DNA from: Sepiola atlantica
Lineage: Eukaryota > Mollusca > Cephalopoda > Sepiida > Sepiolidae
Assembly (NCBI GenBank): GCA_963556195.1
Contig: CAUVYP010000586.1
Coordinates: 2,170,001-2,234,000 of the forward strand
DNA: 64,000 nt
Direction of reading: 5' to 3'
Below the pieces are notes generated by a model. It was given only the letters and a program-made list of their open reading frames with translations, searched no databases and had not been told where the DNA came from. The position numbers and the translations under genes are program-made. This document shows, one piece after another, positions 52,501-64,000 of this stretch; position 1 is the first letter of the stretch; each line of letters opens with the position of its first letter.

Positions 52501-54740
52501 ATCAACAAAATTTAGCGCGTTTTAAAGTTGATATCGCTTTTGTTTATAACTTCCACATTTATTCGAATTGTGCAACGAAACTTTGCACAGATTAGCGGAG
52601 TCACATTTTCTACTGAAGTACCAAGTTTCAGAAGTGCAGCTCTTGTACTGCCGGAGATATGTCGATACAAACTGAATACGCAAACTATCAACAAAATTTA
52701 GTGCGATTTAAAGTTAGTATCGCTTTTGTTTATAACTTCACCATTCTTTAGAATTGTGCAACGAAACTTTGCAGAGATAAGCGGAGTCACATGCTCTACT
52801 GAAGTACCAAGTTTCAGAAGTGCAGCTCTTTTACTGCCGGAGATATGTCGATACAAACTGAATACGCAAAACATCAACAAAATTTAGCGCGTTTTAAAGT
52901 GGATATCGCTTTTGTTTATAACTTCCACATTTATTCGAATTGTGCAACGAAACTTTGCAGACCGTCGCAGAGACACACGTTCTACTGAAGTACCAAGTTT
53001 CAGAAGTGCAGCTCTTGTAATGCCGGAGATATGTCGATACAAACTGAATACGCAAAACATCAACTAAATTTAGCGCGTTTTAAAGTTGATATCGCTTTTG
53101 TTTATAACTTCCACATTTATTCGTATTGTGCAACGAAACTTTGCACAGATTAGCGGAGTCACATTTTCTACTGAAGTACCAAGTTTCAGAAGTGCAGCTC
53201 TTGTACTGCCGGAGATATGTCGATACAAACTGAATACGCAAAACATCAACAAAATTTAGCGCGTTTTAAAGTTGATATCGCTTTTGTTTATAACTTCCAC
53301 ATTTATTCGAATTGTGCAACGAAACTTTGCACAGATTAGCGGAGTCACATTTTCTACTGAAGTACCAAGTTTCAGAAGTGCAGCTCTTGTACTGCCGGAG
53401 ATATGTCGATACAAACTGAATACGCAAACTATCAACAAAATTTAGTGCGATTTAAAGTTGATATCGCTTTTGTTTATAACTTCACCATTTTTTTGAATTG
53501 TGCAACGAAACTTTGCAGAGATAAGCGGAGTCACATGCTCTACTGAAGTACCAAGTTTCAGAAGTGCAGCTCTTTTACTGCCGGAGATATGTCGATACAA
53601 ACTGAATACGCAAAACATCAACAAAATTTAGCGCGTTTTAAAGTGGATATCGCTTTTGTTTATAACTTCCACATTTATTCGAATTGTGCAACGAAACTTT
53701 GCAGACCGTCGCGGAGACACACGTTCTACTGAAGTACCAAGTTTCAGAAGTGCAGCTCTTGTAATGCCGGAGATATGTCGATACAAACTGAATACGCAAA
53801 ACATCAACTAAATTTAGCGCGTTTTAAAGTTGATATCGCTTTTGTTTATAACTTCCACATTTATTCGAATTGTGCAACGAAACTTTGCACAGATTAGCGG
53901 AGTCACATTTTCTACTGAAGTACCAAGTTTCAGAAGTGCAGCTCTTGTACTGCCGGAGATATGTCGATACAAACTGAATACGCAAACTATCAACAAAATT
54001 TAGTGCGATTTAAAGTTAGTATCGCTTTTGTTTATAACTTCACCATTCTTTAGAATTGTGCAACGAAACTTTGCAGAGATAAGCGGAGTCACATGCTCTA
54101 CTGAAGTACCAAGTTTCAGAAGTGCAGCTCTTTTACTGCCGGAGATATGTCGATACAAACTGAATACGCAAAACATCAACAAAATTTAGCGCGTTTTAAA
54201 GTGGATATCGCTTTTGTTTATAACTTCCACATTTATTCGAATTGTGCAACGAAACTTTGCACAGATTAGCGGAGTCACATTTTCTACTGAAGTACCAAGT
54301 TTCAGAAGTGCAGCTCTTGTACTGCCGGAAATATGTCGATACAAACTGAATACGCAAAACATCAACAAAATTTAGCGCGTTTTAAAGTTGATATCGCTTT
54401 TGTTTATAACTTCCACATTTATTCGAATTGTGCAACGAAACTTTGCAGACAGTCGCGGATAGGCCTTTTCTACTGAAGTACCAAGTTTCAGAAGTGCAGC
54501 TCTTGTACTGCCGGAGATATGTCGATACAAACTGAATACGCAAAACATCAACAAAATTTAGCGCGTTTTAAAGTTGATATCGCTTTTGTTTATAACTTCC
54601 ACATTTATTCGAATTGTGCAACGAAACTTTGCACAGATTAGCGGAGTCACATTTTCTACTGAAGTACCAAGTTTCAGAAGTGCAGCTCTTGTACTGCCGG
54701 AGATATGTCGATACAAACTGAATACGCAAACTATCAACAA
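49536..54740 (+). repeat. Tandem duplication of a 14-monomer (2604-bp) block
   Basis: Copies starting at 49536 and 52140 share B2 units with CACCATTTTTTTGAATTG (near 49577, 50879, 52181, 53483), C/D hybrid units (49722 and 52326), CGTCGCAGAGACAC C units (near 50360 and 52964) and ATTCGTATTGTGC A units (near 50516 and 53120), all at a 2604-bp offset. Confidence 0.9.
49722..49907 (+). repeat. C/D hybrid monomer
   Basis: The start is C-type (AAAGTGGATATC) and the variable block is D-type (CAGACAGTCGCGGATAGG). It follows B2 and precedes A, where elsewhere a C and then a D unit stand. This is the expected product of unequal crossover between adjacent C and D units with loss of one monomer. A copy is at 52326. 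Confidence 0.8.
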
Positions 54741-55301
54741 AATTTAGTGCGATTTAAAGTTAGTATCGCTTTTGTTTATAACTTCACCATTCTTTTGAAT
54801 TGTGCAACGAAACTTTGCAGAGATAAGCGGAGTCACATGCTCTACTGAAGTACCAAGTTTCAGAAGTGCAGCTCTTTTACTGCCGGAGATATGTCGATAC
54901 AAACTGAATACGCAAAACATCAACAAAATTTAGCGCGTTTTAAAGTGGATATCGCTTTTGTTTATAACTTCCACATTTATTCGAATTGTGCAACGAAACT
55001 TTGCAGACCGTCGCGGAGACACACGTTCTACTGAAGTACAATGTTTCAGAAGTGCAGCTCTTGTACTGCCGGAGATATGTCGATACAAACTGAATACGCA
55101 AAACATCAACTAAATTTAGCGCGTTTTAAAGTTGATATCGCTTTTGTTTATAACTTCCACATTTATTCGAATTGTGCAACGAAACTTTGCACAGATTAGC
55201 GGAGTCACATTTTCTACTGAAGTACCAAGTTTCAGAAGTGCAGCTCTTGTACTGCCGGAGATATGTTGATACAAACTGAATACGCAAAACATCAACAAAA
55301 T

Positions 55302-58300
55302 TTAGCGCGTTTTAAAGTTGATATCGCTTTTGTTTATAACTTCCACATTTATTCGAATTGTGCAACGAAACTTTGCACAGATTAGCGGAGTCACATTTTC
55401 TACTGAAGTACCAAGTTTCAGAAGTGCAGCTCTTGTACTGCAAGAGATATGTCGATACAAACTTGATACGCAAACTATCAACAAAATTTAGTGCGATTTA
55501 AAGTTGATATCGCTTTTGTTTATAACTTCACCATTCTTTTGAATTGTGCAACGAAACTTTGCAGAGATAAGCGGAGTCACATGCTCTACTGAAGTACCAA
55601 GTTTCAGAAGTGCAGCTCTTTTACTGCCGGAGATATGTCGATACAAACTGAATACGCAAAACATCAACAAAATTTAGCGCGTTTTAAAGTGGATATCGCT
55701 TTTGTTTATAACTTCCACATTTATTCGAATTGTGCAACGAAACTTTGCCACCGTCGCGGAGACACACGTTCTACTGAAGTACCAAGTTTCAGAAGTGCAG
55801 CTCATGTAATGCCGGAGATATGTCGATACAAACTGAATACGCAAAACATCAACAAAATTTAGCGCGTTTTAAAGTTGATATCGCTTTTGTTTATAACTTC
55901 CACATTTATTCGAATTGTGCAACGAAACTTTGCAGACAGTCGCGGATAGGCCTTTTCTACTGAAGTACCAAGTTTCAGAAGTGCAGCTCTTGTACTGCCG
56001 GAGATATGTCGATACAAACTGAATACGCAAAACATCAACTAAATTTAGCGCGTTTTTAAGTTGATATCGCTTTTGTTTATAACTTCCACATTTATTCGAA
56101 TTGTGCAACGAAACTTTGCACAGATTAGCGGAGTCACATTTTCTACTGAAGTACCAAGTTTCAGAAGTGCAGCTCTTGTACTGCCGGAGATATGTCGATA
56201 CAAACTGAATACGCAAACTATCAACAAAATTTAGTGCGATTTAAAGTTAGTATCGCTTTTGTTTATAACTTCACCATTCTTTAGAATTGTGCAACGAAAC
56301 TTTGCAGAGATAAGCGGAGTCACATGCTCTACTGAAGTACCAAGTTTCAGAAGTGCAGCTCTTTTACTGCCGGAGATATGTCGATACAAACTGAATACGC
56401 AAAACATCAACAAAATTTAGCGCGTTTTAAAGTGGATATCGCTTTTGTTTATAACTTCCACATTTATTCGAATTGTGCAACGAAACTTTGCAGACCGTCG
56501 CGGAGACACACGTTCTACTGAAGTACCAAGTTTCAGAAGTGCAGCTCTTGTACTGCCGGAGATATGTCGATACAAACTGAATACGCAAAACATCAACTAA
56601 ATTTAGCGCGTTTTAAAGTTGATATCGCTTTTGTTTATAACTTCCACATTTATTCGAATTGTGCAACGAAACTTTGCACAGATTAGCGGAGTCACATTTT
56701 CTACTGAAGTACCAAGTTTCAGAAGTGCAGCTCTTGTACTGCCGGAGATATGTCGATACAAACTGAATACGCAAAACATCAACTAAATTTAGCGCGTTTT
56801 AAAGTTGATATCGCTTTTGTTTATAACTTCCACATTTATTCGAATTGTGCAACGAAACTTTGCACAGATTAGCGGAGTCACATTTTCTACTGAAGTACCA
56901 AGTTTCAGAAGTGCAGCTCTTGTACTGCCAGAGATATGTCGATACAAACTTGATACGCAAACTATCAACAAAATTTAGTGCGATTTAAAGTTGATATCGC
57001 TTTTGTTTATAACTTCACCATTCTTTTGAATTGTGCAACGAAACTTTGCAGAGATAAGCGGAGTCACATGCTCTACTGAAGTACCAAGTTTCAGAAGTGC
57101 AGCTCTTTTACTGCCGGAGATATGTCGATACAAACTGAATACGCAAAACATCAACAAAATTTAGCGCGTTTTAAAGTGGATATCGCTTTTGTTTATAACT
57201 TCCACATTTATTCGAATTGTGCAACGAAACTTTGCCACCGTCGCGGAGACACACGTTCTACTGAAGTACCAAGTTTCAGAAGTGCAGCTCATGTAATGCC
57301 GGAGATATGTCGATACAAACTGAATACGCAAAACATCAACAAAATTTAGCGCGTTTTAAAGTTGATATCGCTTTTGTTTATAACTTCCACATTTATTCGA
57401 ATTGTGCAACGAAACTTTGCAGACAGTCGCGGATAGGCCTTTTCTACTGAAGTACCAAGTTTCAGAAGTGCAGCTCTTGTACTGCCGGAGATATGTCGAT
57501 ACAAACTGAATACGCAAAACATCAACAAAATTTAGCGCGTTTTTAAGTTGATATCGCTTTTGTTTATAACTTCCACATTTATTCGAATTGTGCAACGAAA
57601 CTTTGCACAGATTAGCGGAGTCACATTTTCAACTGAAGTACCAAGTTTCAGAAGTGCAGCTCTTGTACTGCCGGAGATATGTCGATACAAACTGAATACG
57701 CAAACTATCAACAAAATTTAGTGCGATTTAAAGTTAGTATCGCTTTTGTTTATAACTTCACCATTCTTTAGAATTGTGCAACGAAACTTTGCAGAGATAA
57801 GCGGAGTCACATGCTCTACTGAAGTACCAAGTTTCAGAAGTGCAGCTCTTGTACTGCCGGAGATATGTCGATACAAACTGAATACGCAAAACATCAACTA
57901 AATTTAGCGCGTTTTAAAGTTGATATCGCTTTTGTTTATAACTTCCACATTTATTCGAATTGTGCAACGAAACTTTGCACAGATTAGCGGAGTCACATTT
58001 TCTACTGAAGTACCAAGTTTCAGAAGTGCAGCTCTTGTACTGCCGGAGATATGTCGATACAAACTGAATACGCAAAACATCAACAAAATTTTGCGCGTTT
58101 TAAAGTTGATATCGCTTTTGTTTATAACTTCCACATTTATTCGAATTGTGCAACGAAACTTTGCACAGATTAGCGGAGTCACATTTTCTACTGAAGTACC
58201 AAGTTTCAGAAGTGCAGCTCTTGTACTGCCGGAGATATGTCGATACAAACTTGATACGCAAACTATCAACAAAATTTAGTGCGATTTAAAGTTGATATCG

Positions 58301-61300
58301 CTTTTGTTTATATCTTCACCATTCTTTTGAATTGTGCAACGAAACTTTGCAGAGATAAGCGGAGTCACATGCTCTACTGAAGTACCAAGTTTCAGAAGTG
58401 CAGCTCTTTTACTGCCGGAGATATGTCGATACAAACTGAATACGCAAAACATCAACAAAATTTAGCGCGTTTTAAAGTGGATATCGCTTTTGTTTATAAC
58501 TTCCACATTTATTCGAATTGTGCAACGAAACTTTGCAGACCGTCGCGGAGACACACGTTCTACTGAAGTACCAAGTTTCAGAAGTGCAGCTCTTGTAATG
58601 CCGGAGATATGTCGATACAAACTGAATACGCAAAACATCAACAAAATTTAGCGCGTTTTAAAGTTGATATCGCTTTTGTTTATAACTTCCACATTTATTC
58701 GAATTGTGCAACGAAACTTTGCAGACAGTCGCGGATAGGCCTTTTCTACCTTCTACTGAAGTACCAAGTTTCAGAAGTGCAGCTCTTGTACTGCCGGAGA
58801 TATGTCGATACAAACTGAATACGCAAAACATCAACTAAATTTAGCGCGTTTTAAAGTTGATATCGCTTTTGTTTATAACTTCCACATTTATTCGAATTGT
58901 GCAACGAAACTTTGCACAGATTAGCGGAGTCACATTTTCTACTGAAGTACCAAGTTTCAGAAGTGCAGCTCTTGTACTGCCAGAGATATGTCGATACAAA
59001 CTTGATACGCAAACTATCAACAAAATTTAGTGCGATTTAAAGTTGATATCGCTTTTGTTTATAACTTCACCATTCTTTTGAATTGTGCAACGAAACTTTG
59101 CAGAGATAAGCGGAGTCACATGCTCTACTGAAGTACCAAGTTTCAGAAGTGCAGCTCTTTTACTGCCGGAGATATGTCGATACAAACTGAATACGCAAAA
59201 CATCAACAAAATTTAGCGCGTTTTAAAGTGGATATCGCTTTTGTTTATAACTTCCACATTTATTCGAATTGTGCAACGAAACTTTGCCACCGTCGCGGAG
59301 ACACACGTTCTACTGAAGTACCAAGTTTCAGAAGTGCAGCTCATGTAATGCCGGAGATATGTCGATACAAACTGAATACGCAAAACATCAACAAAATTTA
59401 GCGCGTTTTAAAGTTGATATCGCTTTTGTTTATAACTTCCACATTTATTCGAATTGTGCAACGAAACTTTGCAGACAGTCGCGGATAGGCCTTTTCTACT
59501 GAAGTACCAAGTTTCAGAAGTGCAGCTCTTGTACTGCCGGAGATATGTCGATACAAACTGAATACGCAAAACATCAACAAAATTTAGCGCGTTTTTAAGT
59601 TGATATCGCTTTTGTTTATAACTTCCACATTTATTCGAATTGTGCAACGAAACTTTGCACAGATTAGCGGAGTCACATTTTCAACTGAAGTACCAAGTTT
59701 CAGAAGTGCAGCTCTTGTACTGCCGGAGATATGTCGATACAAACTGAATACGCAAACTATCAACAAAATTTAGTGCGATTTAAAGTTAGTATCGCTTTTG
59801 TTTATAACTTCACCATTCTTTAGAATTGTGCAACGAAACTTTGCAGAGATAAGCGGAGTCACATGCTCTACTGAAGTACCAAGTTTCAGAAGTGCAGCTC
59901 TTGTACTGCCGGAGATATGTCGATACAAACTGAATACGCAAAACATCAACTAAATTTAGCGCGTTTTAAAGTTGATATCGCTTTTGTTTATAACTTCCAC
60001 ATTTATTCGAATTGTGCAACGAAACTTTGCACAGATTAGCGGAGTCACATTTTCTACTGAAGTACCAAGTTTCAGAAGTGCAGCTCTTGTACTGCCGGAG
60101 ATATGTCGATACAAACTGAATACGCAAAACATCAACAAAATTTTGCGCGTTTTAAAGTTGATATCGCTTTTGTTTATAACTTCCACATTTATTCGAATTG
60201 TGCAACGAAACTTTGCACAGATTAGCGGAGTCACATTTTCTACTGAAGTACCAAGTTTCAGAAGTGCAGCTCTTGTACTGCCGGAGATATGTCGATACAA
60301 ACTTGATACGCAAACTATCAACAAAATTTAGTGCGATTTAAAGTTGATATCGCTTTTGTTTATATCTTCACCATTCTTTTGAATTGTGCAACGAAACTTT
60401 GCAGAGATAAGCGGAGTCACATGCTCTACTGAAGTACCAAGTTTCAGAAGTGCAGCTCTTTTACTGCCGGAGATATGTCGATACAAACTGAATACGCAAA
60501 ACATCAACAAAATTTAGCGCGTTTTAAAGTGGATATCGCTTTTGTTTATAACTTCCACATTTATTCGAATTGTGCAACGAAACTTTGCAGACCGTCGCGG
60601 AGACACACGTTCTACTGAAGTACCAAGTTTCAGAAGTGCAGCTCTTGTAATGCCGGAGATATGTCGATACAAACTGAATACGCAAAACATCAACAAAATT
60701 TAGCGGGTTTTAAAGTTGATATCGCTTTTGTTTATAACTTCCACATTTATTCGAATTGTGCAACGAAACTTTGCAGACAGTCGCGGATAGGCCTTTTCTA
60801 CCTTCTACTGAAGTACCAAGTTTCAGAAGTGCAGCTCTTGTACTGCCGGAGATATGTCGATACAAACTGAATACGCAAAACATCAACAAAATTTAGCGCG
60901 TTTTAAAGTTGATATCGCTTTTGTTTATAACTTCCACATTTATTCGAATTGTGCAACGAAACTTTGCACAGATTAGCGGAGTCACATTTTCTACTGAAGT
61001 ACCAAGTTTCAGAAGTGCAGCTCTTGTACTGCCGGAGATATGTCGATACAAACTGAATACGCAAACTATCAACAAAATTTAGTGCGATTTAAAGTTGATA
61101 TCGCTTTTGTTTATAACTTCACCATTCTTTTGAATTGTGCAACGAAACTTTGCAGAGATAAGCGGAGTCACATGCTCTACTGAAGTACCAAGTCTCAGAA
61201 GTGCAGCTCTTTTACTGCCGGAGATATGTCGATACAAACTGAATACGCAAAACATCAACAAAATTTAGCGCGTGTTAAAGTGGATATCGCTTTTGTTTAT

Positions 61301-64000
61301 AACTTCCACATTTATTCGAATTGTGCAACGAAACTTTGCAGACCGTCGCGGAGACACACGTTCTACTGAAGTACCAAGTTTCAGAAGTGCAGCTCTTTTA
61401 CTGCCGGAGATATGTCGATACAAACTGAATACGCAAAACATCAACAAAATTTAGCGCGTTTTAAAGTGGATATCGCTTTTGTTTATAACTTCCACATTTA
61501 TTCGAATTGTGCAACGAAACTTTGCAGACCGTCGCGGAGACACACGTTCTACTGAAGTACCAAGTTTCAGAAGTGCAGCTCTTGTACTGCCGGAGATATG
61601 TCGATACAAACTGAATACGCAAAACATCAACTAAATTTAGCGCGTTTTAAAGTTGATATCGCTTTTGTTTATAACTTCCACATTTATTCGAATTGTGCAA
61701 CGAAACTTTGCACAGATTAGCGGAGTCACATTTTCTACTGAAGTACCAAGTTTCAGAAGTGCAGCTCTTGTACTGCCGGAGATATGTCGATACAAACTGA
61801 ATACGCAAAACATCAACTAAATTTAGCGCGTTTTAAAGTTGATATCGCTTTTGTTTATAACTTCCACATTTATTCGAATTGTGCAACGAAACTTTGCACA
61901 GATTAGCGGAGTCACATTTTCTACTGAAGTACCAAGTTTCAGAAGTGCAGCTCTTGTACTGCCAGAGATATGTCGATACAAACTTGATACGCAAACTATC
62001 AACAAAATTTAGTGCGATTTAAAGTTGATATCGCTTTTGTTTATAACTTCACCATTCTTTTGAATTGTGCAACGAAACTTTGCAGAGATAAGCGGAGTCA
62101 CATGCTCTACTGAAGTACCAAGTTTCAGAAGTGCAGCTCTTTTACTGCCGGAGATATGTCGATACAAACTGAATACGCAAAACATCAACAAAATTTAGCG
62201 CGTTTTAAAGTGGATATCGCTTTTGTTTATAACTTCCACATTTATTCGAATTGTGCAACGAAACTTTGCCACCGTCGCGGAGACACACGTTCTACTGAAG
62301 TACCAAGTTTCAGAAGTGCAGCTCATGTAATGCCGGAGATATGTCGATACAAACTGAATACGCAAAACATCAACAAAATTTAGCGCGTTTTAAAGTTGAT
62401 ATCGCTTTTGTTTATAACTTCCACATTTATTCGAATTGTGCAACGAAACTTTGCAGACAGTCGCGGATAGGCCTTTTCTACTGAAGTACCAAGTTTCAGA
62501 AGTGCAGCTCTTGTACTGCCGGAGATATGTCGATACAAACTGAATACGCAAAACATCAACAAAATTTAGCGCGTTTTTAAGTTGATATCGCTTTTGTTTA
62601 TAACTTCCACATTTATTCGAATTGTGCAACGAAACTTTGCACAGATTAGCGGAGTCACATTTTCAACTGAAGTACCAAGTTTCAGAAGTGCAGCTCTTGT
62701 ACTGCCGGAGATATGTCGATACAAACTGAATACGCAAACTATCAACAAAATTTAGTGCGATTTAAAGTTAGTATCGCTTTTGTTTATAACTTCACCATTC
62801 TTTAGAATTGTGCAACGAAACTTTGCAGAGATAAGCGGAGTCACATGCTCTACTGAAGTACCAAGTTTCAGAAGTGCAGCTCTTGTACTGCCGGAGATAT
62901 GTCGATACAAACTGAATACGCAAAACATCAACTAAATTTAGCGCGTTTTAAAGTTGATATCGCTTTTGTTTATAACTTCCACATTTATTCGAATTGTGCA
63001 ACGAAACTTTGCACAGATTAGCGGAGTCACATTTTCTACTGAAGTACCAAGTTTCAGAAGTGCAGCTCTTGTACTGCCGGAGATATGTCGATACAAACTG
63101 AATACGCAAAACATCAACAAAATTTTGCGCGTTTTAAAGTTGATATCGCTTTTGTTTATAACTTCCACATTTATTCGAATTGTGCAACGAAACTTTGCAC
63201 AGATTAGCGGAGTCACATTTTCTACTGAAGTACCAAGTTTCAGAAGTGCAGCTCTTGTACTGCCGGAGATATGTCGATACAAACTTGATACGCAAACTAT
63301 CAACAAAATTTAGTGCGATTTAAAGTTGATATCGCTTTTGTTTATATCTTCACCATTCTTTTGAATTGTGCAACGAAACTTTGCAGAGATAAGCGGAGTC
63401 ACATGCTCTACTGAAGTACCAAGTTTCAGAAGTGCAGCTCTTTTACTGCCGGAGATATGTCGATACAAACTGAATACGCAAAACATCAACAAAATTTAGC
63501 GCGTTTTAAAGTGGATATCGCTTTTGTTTATAACTTCCACATTTATTCGAATTGTGCAACGAAACTTTGCAGACCGTCGCGGAGACACACGTTCTACTGA
63601 AGTACCAAGTTTCAGAAGTGCAGCTCTTGTAATGCCGGAGATATGTCGATACAAACTGAATACGCAAAACATCAACAAAATTTAGCGCGTTTTAAAGTTG
63701 ATATCGCTTTTGTTTATAACTTCCACATTTATTCGAATTGTGCAACGAAACTTTGCAGACAGTCGCGGATAGGCCTTTTCTACCTTCTACTGAAGTACCA
63801 AGTTTCAGAAGTGCAGCTCTTGTACTGCCGGAGATATGTCGATACAAACTGAATACGCAAAACATCAACAAAATTTAGCGCGTTTTAAAGTTGATATCGC
63901 TTTTGTTTATAACTTCCACATTTATTCGAATTGTGCAACGAAACTTTGCACAGATTAGCGGAGTCACATTTTCTACTGAAGTACCAAGTTTCAGAAGTGC
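55302..64000 (+). repeat. Indel-bearing satellite subfamily in 11-monomer (2052-bp) units
   Basis: Units at 56789-58840, 58841-60892 and 61823-63874 are near copies. A partial relative lies at 55302-56227, and a 930-bp, five-monomer stretch (60893-61822) intervenes before the last unit. Shared private features are CTGCCAGAG in the first A, CTTTGCCACCGTCGCGG plus CAGCTCATGTAATG in a 185-bp C unit, GCGCGTTTTTAAG, CATTTTCAACTG, AAAATTTTGCGCG, TTTATATCTTCACC, and a D unit enlarged to 193 bp by a 7-bp repeat (TTCTACCTTCTACTG). The 2052-bp length equals 11 x 186 with one -1 and one +7 change. Confidence 0.92.

Larger units (their letters stand above)
31088..64000 (+). repeat. 186-bp satellite array, right block (about 177 monomers)
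   Basis: Continuation of the same satellite in the same orientation. When the inserted element and one target-site copy (26069-31091) are removed, the two blocks join in exact 186-bp register, so they were one array before insertion. The same five monomer classes occur. The register is unbroken to about 55.74 kb. After that, recurrent 185-bp units (one base lost in the C-class variable block) and 193-bp units (7-bp duplication in a D monomer) appear. The array runs off the right edge. Confidence 0.98.

Noticed and set aside
245..63678. 60-codon minus-strand open frame in nearly every monomer (and 115-122-codon versions)
   Set aside because: It follows from 186 being divisible by 3 and one stop at a fixed place per monomer. 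It starts at TTG rather than ATG, class differences change amino acids freely, the longer forms arise only where the stop is mutated, and the frame breaks in 185-bp monomers.
57920..63852. Plus-strand open frames of 65-119 codons across satellite monomers
   Set aside because: They lie in repeat sequence in several frames, depend on single-base changes or indels in individual monomers, and have no recognisable domain.

Overview
The window is almost entirely satellite DNA from a eukaryotic genome. It is one head-to-tail array of a 186-bp, AT-rich monomer in a single orientation, about 140 monomers in 1-26068 and about 177 in 31088-64000. One 5,019-bp LTR-retrotransposon-like element at 26069-31087 splits it. 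No rRNA, tRNA, CRISPR array or convincing host gene is visible. The combination of a long higher-order satellite and a nested, nearly intact LTR element fits a centromeric or pericentromeric block of an animal, perhaps an insect. The sequence alone does not identify the species.

Layout. Most monomers fall into five sequence classes (here A, B1, B2, C, D), defined by a variable block after the near-invariant CGAAACTTTGC. Classes recur in ordered strings (typically A-B-C-D or A-B-C-A). These strings are duplicated in larger units of 4, 9, 11, 14 or 16 monomers (744, 1674, 2052, 2604 and 2976 bp). Markers shared between copies identify duplications at 5.6-10.7, 13.1-14.6, 18.8-24.8, 32.4-33.9, 36.9-42.1, 45.1-48.2, 49.5-54.7 and 55.3-63.9 kb, and one long-range pair (14.6-17.5 versus 40.6-43.6 kb). 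From base 1 to about 55.7 kb the 186-bp register never slips once the element is removed. Beyond 55.7 kb a distinct subfamily carries 185-bp and 193-bp monomers.

The inserted element has two LTRs of 1,252 and 1,275 bp with TG...CA ends, a 4-bp GATA target-site duplication, a polypurine tract next to the left LTR when read on the minus strand, and a candidate primer-binding site 12 nt inside the right LTR. It therefore lies on the minus strand: 5' LTR at 29813-31087 and 3' LTR at 26069-27320. Its 2.5-kb interior shows no gag, protease, reverse transcriptase or integrase. It is rich in homopolymers, a GA/CT microsatellite and a 133-bp tandem triplication. It looks like a recent non-autonomous (LARD-type) element that would need enzymes from elsewhere.

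Most open frames here are 60-codon frames on the minus strand, one per monomer. They exist because 186 is divisible by 3 and each monomer carries one stop at the same place. They are not annotated as genes.
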